A stretch of DNA of 64,000 nucleotides from Chlorobiota bacterium (GTDB taxonomy: Bacteria; Bacteroidota; Ignavibacteria; OLB7). The position numbers were made by a program, and so were the translations under genes. The stretch spans positions 62,001-126,000 of the forward strand of contig JAQBOZ010000009.1 in NCBI GenBank assembly GCA_028287785.1. The letters are read 5' to 3'. A model generated the notes under the pieces. It ran no database searches. It worked only from the letters and a program-made list of their open reading frames with translations, and was not told where the DNA came from. This document shows, in pieces, positions 28,371-36,959 of this stretch (its first letter is position 1; each line of letters begins with the position of its first letter).

Positions 28371-29210
28371 TTACCGCACATTGAACGTGGTATCGGTAAC
28401 CTGACGCGCTATAAATATGCCGACGGCATCTCCCTGCACATTCCACCGCGTATTATCCCCCGCGCTGAAGAAAATATCATCCCCTGATCCATACGGGTTA
28501 TCGGTGGTATAATAATCATAAAATGGTGTGTCAAATGAGAGCAGATGGACCGTTACAATATCTCCGGCGGAGACCACGCCCATTCCCGAACTGCCGTACA
28601 GCAACGCAATTGTTCCATCGGCAGACGTATCGCTCCTTCTCATAATCCGGGAATAATCATCGAGAGAGAAACTCTGTGAGAATGAATTGAGACTTGTATA
28701 ATCGAACGATAATCCATACACCTGATTGCCCACCGGGTGAAACACCACATTGGGAGCGAAATATTTATACGTGGAATCGTATTTGTAGGCGAGTTCCTTC
28801 AATTCGACCGAAGCGATGGGAACGGGATATGGCGCTGTTGTGGTTGCCGTAACATGCTTGCCGTGCCAGTCGATGCTCAGCTTGTAGACCGCGCCCGATT
28901 TTATGATAAGCTCCGGCGCGCTGTAATGCCCCGTCTGGTCATAATGCAGGGCATAGGGGGTGCCGTTTTCCTCAACCGTGACGGTTGCATCGGTCACTGC
29001 GGCTTTTTCCTTCGTATATGTTTCGGTGAGCGGGAGGGTCCGGGATATCTGAACATCCCAGAGTTTCTCTCCGACCTGCAGCTCGCCGCGTACAACCAGA
29101 CGTTCCCGGTACGGAACATCGCCGGGATCGCTAACCGTTTCGCACGCGGCCAGGCAGACGGCAAGGGCAACGATCGGAATAAGACAGGATATATATCGGG
29201 AAATTCGCAT
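28371..29210 (-). CDS. DUF4249 lipoprotein, partner of the TonB receptor
   Basis: The 279-residue product starts with a lipoprotein signal (MRISRYISCLIPIVALAVCLAAC; lipobox LAAC). RLVVRGELQVGEKLWDVQISRTLPL, VTDATVTVEENGTPYAL and a YKLSIDWHGKHVTATTTAPYPVPI segment follow; this order is the DUF4249 family. Members are typically encoded next to TonB-dependent receptors, exactly as here (114 nt after the receptor gene on the same strand), and are thought to help capture the ligand at the cell surface. The DNA is AT-richer than the surroundings. Its substrate is unknown. Confidence 0.88.
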   Translation of the reverse strand: MRISRYISCLIPIVALAVCLAACETVSDPGDVPYRERLVVRGELQVGEKLWDVQISRTLPLTETYTKEKAAVTDATVTVEENGTPYALHYDQTGHYSAPELIIKSGAVYKLSIDWHGKHVTATTTAPYPVPIASVELKELAYKYDSTYKYFAPNVVFHPVGNQVYGLSFDYTSLNSFSQSFSLDDYSRIMRRSDTSADGTIALLYGSSGMGVVSAGDIVTVHLLSFDTPFYDYYTTDNPYGSGDDIFFSAGDNTRWNVQGDAVGIFIARQVTDTTFNVR

Positions 29211-29324
29211 AAGGTTTTCGAGAGAGAAATTATCATTTGCCGTGCCCGATCCGGAATATTCCGGATGACTCGTGAGCTGGCATGTGCCTTCGGATATCCG
29301 GGGAGGAGGATATCCCTGCCAACC

Positions 29325-31751
29325 TCAGAATTTGAAGCTGAGGCCAAACGTCGGGATGAACGGGAAGAGCGTAATCCGTTTCAGCACCACTTTCTGTTCA
29401 TAATTGTTGGTCACCGGGTTCAGGACCTGTTCGGTGCTTATATACTGCGTAAACGTATTCTTGTGGTTGTACGCATTATAGATGTTGATCGAAAATTGCC
29501 ATGGGAGATCGAACCAGCTGAATTTATGTGTGAAATTCAGATCGAGCTTGTGGAACGGCGGCAGCCTGTAGCCGTTCCGTTCAGTATAATCGGAGCGGGT
29601 GTTATAGTTGTCGAACGATCCTGACGGCAAATGGGTATCCCGAATCGGGTCGATCTGATACTGTCCGGTCGCCATCGTAAACGCCTGTCCGGTTCCATAG
29701 ACCCACGTTGCTCCCAGCTCCCACGACTCTCCCAGTTTGTAGATCAGCACCACGGAGATATCATGACGGCGATCGTACCGGGGATAAAATGGTTTGCCGC
29801 CGTTTAATTCCGGAAATGTCCGCTGCGTCCATGCAAGCGTATATCCCAGCCAGCCGGTGAAATCGCCGATCTGTTTATTGAGAAAGAATTCGAGCCCGTA
29901 GGCATCTCCGTCGCCCGCGGTAAATGAAGTTTCCAGGGGAACGTCCAGCGAGAGGGATACCGTATCCTTGTACTCCAGCAGGTTCTTCATTTTCTTGTAG
30001 TAGCCTTCCACGGTGAGCAGATATGTCCGGTCATCGAAATAACTCTCCAGGCCCAGCACTCCCTGGTACGATTCGCTCGGCTTGATGGTCGTGGTGGAGG
30101 GGAACCAGACATCGGTCGGCAGCGGGATATCGTTTCGCGTGATCAGGTGAAGAAACTGATTCCCCGTGGAAACAGCCCCCTTCAGGGAGATATTATCGGT
30201 GATGTTATATGCCATCGACAGCCGCGGCTCCAGACGGACATAATTTCCTTTCTGGAAATAATAAAGTCGCGCGCCGATATTGGTTGAAAGGAGCGGCGAT
30301 ATCTTCCATTCATCCTGAAGGTAGAGCGACGCATCCAGGGACTTTAATATCGTCGGCGTCTGGTCGATTTTCCCGAAATCCCGTATCTCCGATGTCGCAT
30401 CGGCGCGGAAACGGTGCTCGGTTCCCTCCAGCCCCGCCTTGACCACATGATCGTCATCGGGGAAATACTGTGCTTCCGCTCTAAGCACGTAATCGCGGAT
30501 TCCCGAGACCGATTTGAAACCGCTTTGGGCGACTCCCTGATTATCGGTTGACTGGATGAACGTGGAAAAATCGTAATCGGTGACGATCGCCGAGAAATTG
30601 GTAAACAGATTCGGGGAGACGATGTGCATCCAGCGGGCGTTGGCGGTGAGATTTCCCCATCCTATCTCGAATTTATCACGATCGGCCGGCGGGCCGTTCA
30701 GCACATCCCTGCCGCTGTAGCCGCTCAGGAAAATCCTGTCGCTCTCCGAAATCTTGTAGTTGATCTTGCCGTTGAAATCGTAGAAATAATAGCGGGGGAC
30801 CGAATCGGGATTTGATACCGCGAGCAGCATCAGATCCAGATACATCCTGCGCGCGGAGAGCATGAATGTGGCGTTGTCGTTGATTGGCCCCTCCACCGTC
30901 AGGCGTGAGTTGATCAGCGAAACGCCGGCCGATCCGGAGATCTTCTCCTTTGTCCCCTCGCGCATTGTCATATCCAGCACGCTGGAGAGCCGGCCGCCGT
31001 ATTCAGCGGGGAAGGCGCCCTTGATCAGCTTGATATCCCGCACGGCGTCGGAGTTGAAGGTGCTGAGGAAGCCTCCGAGATGCGTCGGGTTATAGACGAT
31101 GACGCCATCGAGAAGGGTAAGGTTCTGATCGGGCGAGCCGCCGCGGACGTAGAGGCCGGAGGAAATCTCGCTGACCGATTTGACGCCGGGGAGGAGTTGC
31201 AGCGCGCGGAAGATGTCGGTTTCCCCTCCCAGTGCCGGCAACTGCTGGATGAACTCCGGCCGGATTTCCACGCGGCTGATCGAAGCGGTGGAGGAGCGCT
31301 CCCTTGCCCCTTCCACGACGATCTCTTTCTGTTGCAGATCCTGCGTCTCAAGCTGCACGTCCATGCGGACGGATTTACCGTCGGCTATCGTGATCGGTAT
31401 CCTCCGGGTCTGATAGCCGATTGACCGGATTGAGAGGATATACCTGCCGGGAGCTATGCCGGGAATGGAAAAGAAGCCATATTTATTGGAGATGGCGCCC
31501 CGGATTTTCTCCCCTGTAACTTGTTGGTTGCCTGTTGTGTCTTTCGACAGCGTTACAGTGGCGCCGGTAATCAGCTCGCCGGATTTCTTTTCGGAGACAA
31601 TGCCCGCGGCCGAAGCGTTCCCCCCGGACTGAGCCAGCAGCCGGTTGGTGGAGAGAAGAACAGCGCAGAGTGCCAGCGCTATCGTAAAAACTCCCGGTTG
31701 TAACCTGCGATGTCTTGAAATCATTCTTTTGAACAGTAAATGCTGGTTCAT
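29325..31751 (-). CDS. TonB-dependent receptor with carboxypeptidase-regulatory-like N-domain
   Basis: The roughly 808-residue product has a signal region (basic, then a hydrophobic core ending NRLLAQS) and a CarboxypepD_reg-like domain (about 45-130, GELITGATVTLS, GYFSIPGI-type loop, GYQTRRIPI). A plug domain follows with IRPEFIQQLPALGGETDI, LYVRGGSPDQN and AEYGGRLSSVLD, then a 22-strand barrel ending FIPTFGLSFKF with terminal Phe. It imports a ligand using the TonB-ExbBD energy system. The start is ambiguous: ATG 31751, or ATG 31724 nearer the signal core. It forms an operon with the DUF4249 gene. No repressor or riboswitch is seen upstream. Confidence 0.93.
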   Translation of the reverse strand: MNQHLLFKRMISRHRRLQPGVFTIALALCAVLLSTNRLLAQSGGNASAAGIVSEKKSGELITGATVTLSKDTTGNQQVTGEKIRGAISNKYGFFSIPGIAPGRYILSIRSIGYQTRRIPITIADGKSVRMDVQLETQDLQQKEIVVEGARERSSTASISRVEIRPEFIQQLPALGGETDIFRALQLLPGVKSVSEISSGLYVRGGSPDQNLTLLDGVIVYNPTHLGGFLSTFNSDAVRDIKLIKGAFPAEYGGRLSSVLDMTMREGTKEKISGSAGVSLINSRLTVEGPINDNATFMLSARRMYLDLMLLAVSNPDSVPRYYFYDFNGKINYKISESDRIFLSGYSGRDVLNGPPADRDKFEIGWGNLTANARWMHIVSPNLFTNFSAIVTDYDFSTFIQSTDNQGVAQSGFKSVSGIRDYVLRAEAQYFPDDDHVVKAGLEGTEHRFRADATSEIRDFGKIDQTPTILKSLDASLYLQDEWKISPLLSTNIGARLYYFQKGNYVRLEPRLSMAYNITDNISLKGAVSTGNQFLHLITRNDIPLPTDVWFPSTTTIKPSESYQGVLGLESYFDDRTYLLTVEGYYKKMKNLLEYKDTVSLSLDVPLETSFTAGDGDAYGLEFFLNKQIGDFTGWLGYTLAWTQRTFPELNGGKPFYPRYDRRHDISVVLIYKLGESWELGATWVYGTGQAFTMATGQYQIDPIRDTHLPSGSFDNYNTRSDYTERNGYRLPPFHKLDLNFTHKFSWFDLPWQFSINIYNAYNHKNTFTQYISTEQVLNPVTNNYEQKVVLKRITLFPFIPTFGLSFKF

Positions 31752-31910
31752 CCGGAATGTCGGTTTCCGGTTGCAATGGGATGTCGTCAAATGATGTAGT
31801 CCGGGCGTCCGCCGTCGCTGGATTGTTCCGACGATATCCGAATCGATTGGTGAGATGTCAAAATAGTGACAGGTCCAGGTCCGGTCTCATGAATTTATTT
31901 CCCCCTCCGT

Positions 31911-33509
31911 ATGAGAGATCCCGCTACGTGCTATCCTGCCGCGCGTGAACGCCGGCGTCATCCCCATTATCGATCGGTTCCGATTCCATCCATCGTTCTG
32001 TTGCTGCTGCTGGTTTCCTTCGGCGGAGCCCGCGCGCAGCAACGCCTCGATCCGGTGGCGATCGGCATGGGAAAGGCATCGGTTGCGACCGCGCGAGGGC
32101 TTTCGGCGCTCTCCTCCAGCATCGGCGCGCTTGGCCTGGATGAGCTTGGGCGGTACGACAGCAATCAGCATGTGGAGATCGATGTCTCCGTGCTGCCGGT
32201 CGGCGGCTCCGCCGGTTCCACCTATCTCAGCCCCGGCGATCTCAATTTCGTCTTCGACAAGAAGGACAGCGCCATCTTCACCGATGCCGACCGCCTGAGG
32301 ATCTCATCGCTGCTGGAGGAAGGGCGGCTTTCCGCCGATGCCGCTGTCGATCTGTTCGCGCTGAGGATACGGGCGCCGCGTATCGGGGCGCTTGGCGTGC
32401 ACTATACCCACCGCGTTCGCGCTCAGATGAGCTTCCCGGAGGATTTCCGGACGGGCGTGCTCGGAAGCGGCAGCAATGATCTCTTCAACAAGGATCAGTT
32501 GTTCCGCGACCCCGAGATCGGGGGAGAGTGGACGCGGAGCCTCACATTCGTGCTGGCGAGTTCCTGGGAGCGGATCAACGATAACCCGAAGAAGTCGAGC
32601 TGGTTCCCGACCTTCGGTGTCGGGATGAGCATGGCGTACGTGGAGGGCATTGTCCACTTCGATGTTGATCCGAAGAGCAGAGTAACGACGGAGGTGCTGC
32701 CGCAACGTAACGGCGTTCCCTACCAGAGCATCCAGGTGGACGGGCATTATACGTTCCGCAGCTCCGAGCCGATCGATCCGACCTTCAGCCCATCGGACGC
32801 GCTTCTCAACTCGGGCCTTCTGAACAGCAAGATCGCGGCCGGCTCGGGATGGGAGGGAGGATTCGGTCTGGCGATGGTCGTGCTGCGGAAGGCGAACGTT
32901 GCCGATCTGGAGATCACCGGAAGCCCGCTCGAAGCGCAGCAGTTCAAAAGCTCCGATCGCGGCACCCGCGACGCTCTTCTGTTCGGGATCGATATCGACG
33001 GGATCGGATCGCTGGAGTGGGCGGGGAAGAACCGCGAGCGGAACTACCGGAACATCCACGATACGGTCACCAATCAGCTCGGCGGCATCTCCAACAAGGA
33101 TATCTACCGCTACGAGGCAAAGCTGGATACGATCGGCCCGTTCCGGACGCAGTTGCCGACCACGCTGCGGCTTGGCCTTGGAGCCGATATCACCGCGTTC
33201 TTTCCCGACATCCCCGGCGATCTGCTTACCTCGTTCGAGACCGCGTTCGACATGAACCATGCGATCGGCGGCGAGCGGAATACGCGCTACTCGTTCGGCG
33301 CGGAGTGGCGGCCCACGCCGGGCTTCATCGTCAGAAGCGGAGCGCAGTTCGGGGGGAGAATCGGCGCGGCGATGGCGCTCGGCGTTGGCCTGCGCCCCTT
33401 CCGCTGGCTGACGCTCGATCTGGCCTCATCGGAGATCACCAGCCTCTTTTTCGCGGACCGGCGGCGGATCGATTTCGCCCTCCGGCTTGCCACGAAGGTC
33501 ACGATCTGA
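31911..33509 (+). CDS. Outer-membrane protein, paralogue B
   Basis: The 532-residue product is homologous to the protein at 26806-28281. Both have LDPVAIGMGKASVATARGLSAL after the signal peptide, GSTYLSPGDLNFVF, FPEDF, SSWFPTFGVGMS and a last strand before a basic end. The signal core is at about 25-42 (IVLLLLLVSFGGARAQ), preceded by an unusually long basic stretch of about 24 residues that may be 5'-leader, although no internal ATG offers a better start. It is divergent from the TonB receptor. Substrate and partner are unknown. Confidence 0.8.
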   Translation: MRDPATCYPAARERRRHPHYRSVPIPSIVLLLLLVSFGGARAQQRLDPVAIGMGKASVATARGLSALSSSIGALGLDELGRYDSNQHVEIDVSVLPVGGSAGSTYLSPGDLNFVFDKKDSAIFTDADRLRISSLLEEGRLSADAAVDLFALRIRAPRIGALGVHYTHRVRAQMSFPEDFRTGVLGSGSNDLFNKDQLFRDPEIGGEWTRSLTFVLASSWERINDNPKKSSWFPTFGVGMSMAYVEGIVHFDVDPKSRVTTEVLPQRNGVPYQSIQVDGHYTFRSSEPIDPTFSPSDALLNSGLLNSKIAAGSGWEGGFGLAMVVLRKANVADLEITGSPLEAQQFKSSDRGTRDALLFGIDIDGIGSLEWAGKNRERNYRNIHDTVTNQLGGISNKDIYRYEAKLDTIGPFRTQLPTTLRLGLGADITAFFPDIPGDLLTSFETAFDMNHAIGGERNTRYSFGAEWRPTPGFIVRSGAQFGGRIGAAMALGVGLRPFRWLTLDLASSEITSLFFADRRRIDFALRLATKVTI

Positions 33510-33562
33510 TCGGCGCGCGCGAAGGGGAATCCGGGCCGTATGACGGGTCGGTTGACGAATGA

Positions 33563-34906
33563 TCAGCCTTTGTCGGCGACGAAATCGATCAGCCCCTGCT
33601 CGTTCAGGATCACGTGTACCGTATCTCCTGCCGAGAACTCTCCCTCCAGCAGCATCGTGGAGAGGGGATTGACCAGGTGCCGCTGGATCACCCGCTTCAA
33701 CGGGCGGGCTCCATAGGCGATATCATAGCCGAGCTTCGCAATCCAGTCCTTGGCCTCGTCGGTGATATCGAAGCCGGTCCCGTTTGCCTTCATCAGCCGC
33801 GCCACGCGATCGGTCTGAATATCGACAATCTGCCGGATCTCCTCCTCGGTCAATGGTTTGAAGACGATGATATCATCCACGCGGTTCAGGAATTCCGGGC
33901 GAAGCTGCACGCGGAGCATATCGATCAGCTTCTGACGAAGTTCGCCCATCGTCGATTCCCGGTTCTCCGGCGTCATCGTCGTCAGGCGCTCCTGGATCAG
34001 ATTGGAGCCCAGGTTGGATGTCATGATGATGATCGTGTTCTTGAAGCTGACCACATGTCCCTGGCTGTCGGTCAGCCGGCCCTCGTCCAGAACCTGAAGG
34101 AGGATGTTGAACACTTCCGGATGCGCCTTTTCGATCTCATCCAGCAGCACCACCGAATATGGCCGGCGGCGCACGGCCTCGGTCAACTGTCCTCCTTCCT
34201 CATAGCCCACATAGCCCGGAGGAGCCCCCATCAGCCGCGACACGGAGAATTTCTCCATGTACTCCGACATATCGATTCTGACCATCGCCTTTTCATCGTC
34301 GAAGAGGAACTCCGCGAGGGCGCGTGCCAGCTCCGTCTTGCCGACGCCGGTGGTGCCGAGGAAGATGAACGAGCCGATCGGCCTGTTCTGGTCCTGAAGG
34401 CCGGCGCGCGATCGGCGTATCGCGTTTGCCACCGCCGTCACCGCCTCATCCTGCCCGATGATCCGGTCGTGGAGGCGGTCCTCCATCCGTACCAGCTTGG
34501 TCCGTTCGGATTCCAGCATGCGGGTGATCGGTATGCCTGTCCATTTGGAGACCACCTCGGCGATATCATCGGCATCGACCTCCTCCTTCAGCATTCTCTT
34601 GCCGCGCTGGGCCGCCTCCAGCTTCGTCGTGGTCTCGGCGATCTGCCGTTCAAGCTCGGTGATTTTGCCGTACCTGATCTCGGCAACCTTCCCCAGATCT
34701 CCCTGGCGCTCGTAGGTGGCCGCCTCGGTCCTGAGCTCATCGATCTGGCTCTTCATGGCGCGGATGGAGCCGATCAGCTCCTTTTCGAGTTGCCACTGGG
34801 CTTTCAGCTCGCTCCGTTTCTCCTGAAGCTGGGCAAGCTCGTTATCGATCTCATGAAGGCGCACCCTGGTCGCGCCATGGATATCGGCCGATTCGGCTTT
34901 TGCCAT
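33563..34906 (-). CDS. Half-length ClpB-like disaggregase: middle domain plus NBD2 only
   Basis: The 447-residue product corresponds to the C-terminal half of ClpB (about 860 residues). It begins in the coiled-coil middle domain (RLHEIDNELAQLQEKRSELK, WQLEKELIGSI, DLGKVAEIRYGKITELE), continues with WTGIPITRMLESE and a complete NBD2 (Walker A GTTGVGKTE; Walker B VVLLDEIEKAH; GYVGYEEGG pore loop; sensor TSNLGS; LRPEFLNRVDDI), and has a normal C-terminal domain. The N-domain and NBD1 are absent. ATG 34906 has AGGAGGG 7 nt upstream, so it looks like a proper gene start. The 310 bp upstream do not encode NBD1 and hold an in-frame stop. ClpB needs both rings, so the mechanism must differ, or a partner supplies the rest. 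Confidence 0.88.
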   Translation of the reverse strand: MAKAESADIHGATRVRLHEIDNELAQLQEKRSELKAQWQLEKELIGSIRAMKSQIDELRTEAATYERQGDLGKVAEIRYGKITELERQIAETTTKLEAAQRGKRMLKEEVDADDIAEVVSKWTGIPITRMLESERTKLVRMEDRLHDRIIGQDEAVTAVANAIRRSRAGLQDQNRPIGSFIFLGTTGVGKTELARALAEFLFDDEKAMVRIDMSEYMEKFSVSRLMGAPPGYVGYEEGGQLTEAVRRRPYSVVLLDEIEKAHPEVFNILLQVLDEGRLTDSQGHVVSFKNTIIIMTSNLGSNLIQERLTTMTPENRESTMGELRQKLIDMLRVQLRPEFLNRVDDIIVFKPLTEEEIRQIVDIQTDRVARLMKANGTGFDITDEAKDWIAKLGYDIAYGARPLKRVIQRHLVNPLSTMLLEGEFSAGDTVHVILNEQGLIDFVADKG

Positions 34907-35216
34907 GTTCAAGCCCTCCTGATCGCTGTCGATTGAAGATGTTTCCCATCCGATTCCCCGAAGTGACCTGAACGGGGAGCATTCGCATCATTGCGAACCG
35001 GTCCCGGCACGGTTACTGCGATATGATCGTCTGCGAACGTACGCGAATTTACCGAGCAATCGGGACACCCGCCGGGGCGGGGTATAATCTTTTTACAAAC
35101 AGATTGTTCAAAGCGTCCAGTTCGGTATTTTATACGTTGACTCGTCTCCCTCTCTCCAGCATCGCATCGGGCTTTCGCCCGGCGGGTGATCTGGAGGACA
35201 TGCTCAAATCGGCTCC
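34907..35216. other. Divergent spacer between the half ClpB and plsY
   Basis: No coding sequence. It holds the AGGAGGG ribosome site of the ClpB gene. TATAAT (35083-35088) lies in an AT-rich tract to about 35145 and may be part of a promoter, but no matching upstream element is clear. Neither flank shows transposase or ClpB NBD1 remnants. Confidence 0.5.
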
Positions 35217-35882
35217 ATGGAAATCCTCCTCATTGTCCTCATCGGCTATCTTCTCGGCTCCATCCCTTCGGCCGTCATTGTCAGCCAAGTCTTTTTCGGT
35301 TTTGATATCAGGAAGAAGGGGAGTGGAAACATGGGAAGCACCAACACCTTCAGGGTGCTGGGGTGGAAGGCCGGCGTGGCTGTCCAGCTTCTCGATATTC
35401 TGAAGGGGGTGGCGGCCGTCGCCGTTGCCGTGAAAGTGTTCCATGGCGTTCTGCCGTTTCCGAACGCCACGGGCTTCGAGGATATCACCGTCGTCAAGAC
35501 GATTGCGGGGGTGGCGGCGGTGATCGGGCATATCTGGACGGCGTTCGCTGGTTTCAAGGGGGGGAAGGGGATCAACACGGCGCTCGGGATGCTGATCGGC
35601 ATCGCGCCGGTGGAGCTGGCGGTGGCGGTCGGGATCTTCCTGCTGGTGGTCTCGGCCTCGGGCTACGTCTCGCTGGCCTCGATGATCGCCGCGGTGGCGC
35701 TTCCCACCACGATGGTGGTCCGATACAACATCTTCCATGTGGATATCGAGGGATATCACACGCTTATCCTCTTCTGCATCGGCCTTGCCGCGCTGATCAT
35801 CTTCTCTCACCGCGCAAATATTCGCCGGCTCGCCGAAGGTCGGGAGAACCGATTCAACAAGCTCAGAATTTTTCATCGATAG
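35217..35882 (+). CDS. plsY: Glycerol-3-phosphate acyltransferase PlsY
   Basis: PlsY transfers acyl from acyl-phosphate to glycerol-3-phosphate in the inner membrane, the first step of phospholipid synthesis. The 221-residue product has the three family motifs: GSGNMGSTNTFR (35-46), AGFKGGKGINT (about 110-120, the acyl-phosphate loop) and SHRANIRRL near the end. About five hydrophobic segments separate them. ATG 35217 gives the usual LIVLIGYLLGSIPSA first helix. It overlaps nothing, and gpsA starts 5 nt after its stop, so the two genes make the pathway in sequence. Confidence 0.95.
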   Translation: MEILLIVLIGYLLGSIPSAVIVSQVFFGFDIRKKGSGNMGSTNTFRVLGWKAGVAVQLLDILKGVAAVAVAVKVFHGVLPFPNATGFEDITVVKTIAGVAAVIGHIWTAFAGFKGGKGINTALGMLIGIAPVELAVAVGIFLLVVSASGYVSLASMIAAVALPTTMVVRYNIFHVDIEGYHTLILFCIGLAALIIFSHRANIRRLAEGRENRFNKLRIFHR

Positions 35883-35887
35883 CCCGC

Positions 35888-36886
35888 ATGGTCGTTGGAT
35901 TTATTGGTGCGGGAAGCTGGGGGACCACCCTCGCTGTACATCTTGCGCGGCTCGGCAACGAAGTCCTTCTCTGGGCCCACGGCGCCGAGCAGCGCGGACA
36001 TCTCCGTGATGATCGCGAGAACAGGCTCTATCTTCCCGATACTCCATTCCCCGATTCGATCGCGATCGTCGACGAGCCCGCGCAGGCCGCCGTTGCGCCG
36101 GTCGTGGTGATCGCAACCCCCACGCAGTTCATCCGCAATTCCATGGCAACCATCCCCACCGATGCTCTGGCGGGGGCAACCGTCGTGAACATCTCCAAGG
36201 GGATCGAGCGGGGATCGCTGCTGCTTATCAGCCAGCTTCTGGCGGAGACGCACGCCATCGCGACCGAGCGTTTCGTCTGCCTTTCCGGGCCGAGCCATGC
36301 CGAAGAGGTCGCCACCGGAATTCCCACGCTGGTGGTGGCGGCCGGGGGATCGCTGGATGTGGCGGAGCAGGTGCAGGATCTGTTTACCTCCGAATCGTTC
36401 CGGGTGTACAAGAGCAACGATCTCCTTGGCGTGGAGCTGGGCGGCTCGTTGAAGAACGTTATAGCCCTGTGCGCCGGCATTCTGGACGGACTGAACCTTG
36501 GCGACAACACGAAGGCGGCGCTGATCACGCGCGGTCTGGCGGAGATTACAAGGCTGGGAGCGATCCTCGGCGCCGATCCGCAGACATTCAGCGGCCTTTC
36601 GGGGCTTGGCGACCTTGTCGTGACCTGCACCAGCCGGCACAGCCGCAACAGGTTTGTGGGCGAGCAGATCGGCCGGGGCCGGAAGCTCCCGGACGTGATG
36701 GCGGAGATGAACATGGTGGCCGAGGGAGTTACCACCACGGAGTCCGCCTTCCAGCTTGCCGCTCGCCACGGCGTGGAGACGCCGATCATCAATGAGGTCT
36801 ACAGCGTCCTGTTTCAGGGGAAGGACCCGCGCGAGGCGACCTATACGCTGATGACCCGGCAGACAAAGCACGAGATCTGGATGTAG
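35888..36886 (+). CDS. gpsA: NAD(P)-dependent glycerol-3-phosphate dehydrogenase GpsA
   Basis: GpsA reduces dihydroxyacetone phosphate to the glycerol-3-phosphate that PlsY acylates. The 332-residue product has the dinucleotide loop GAGSWGTTLA at the start, then PTQFIRNSM, NISKGIERG, LSGPSHAEEVA, and the catalytic ELGGSLKNVIALCAGI with the conserved Lys. C-terminal GLSGLGDLVVTCTS and GRGRKLPD are typical. ATG 35888 was chosen because the frame continues far upstream into plsY without protein-like sequence. The 5-nt gap after plsY indicates one transcript. Confidence 0.95.
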   Translation: MVVGFIGAGSWGTTLAVHLARLGNEVLLWAHGAEQRGHLRDDRENRLYLPDTPFPDSIAIVDEPAQAAVAPVVVIATPTQFIRNSMATIPTDALAGATVVNISKGIERGSLLLISQLLAETHAIATERFVCLSGPSHAEEVATGIPTLVVAAGGSLDVAEQVQDLFTSESFRVYKSNDLLGVELGGSLKNVIALCAGILDGLNLGDNTKAALITRGLAEITRLGAILGADPQTFSGLSGLGDLVVTCTSRHSRNRFVGEQIGRGRKLPDVMAEMNMVAEGVTTTESAFQLAARHGVETPIINEVYSVLFQGKDPREATYTLMTRQTKHEIWM

Positions 36887-36959
36887 GCCCGCGATCCCGC
36901 CAGCCAGCGCATTTCCAGGGAAACCCATCCGGTCTTCCCGTCATAAACTCTTATCGACC

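Noticed and set aside
35363-35887. Extended N-terminus for gpsA beginning inside plsY
   Set aside because: The extra 175 residues overlap plsY and are not protein-like; GAGSWGT begins at the ATG at 35888.
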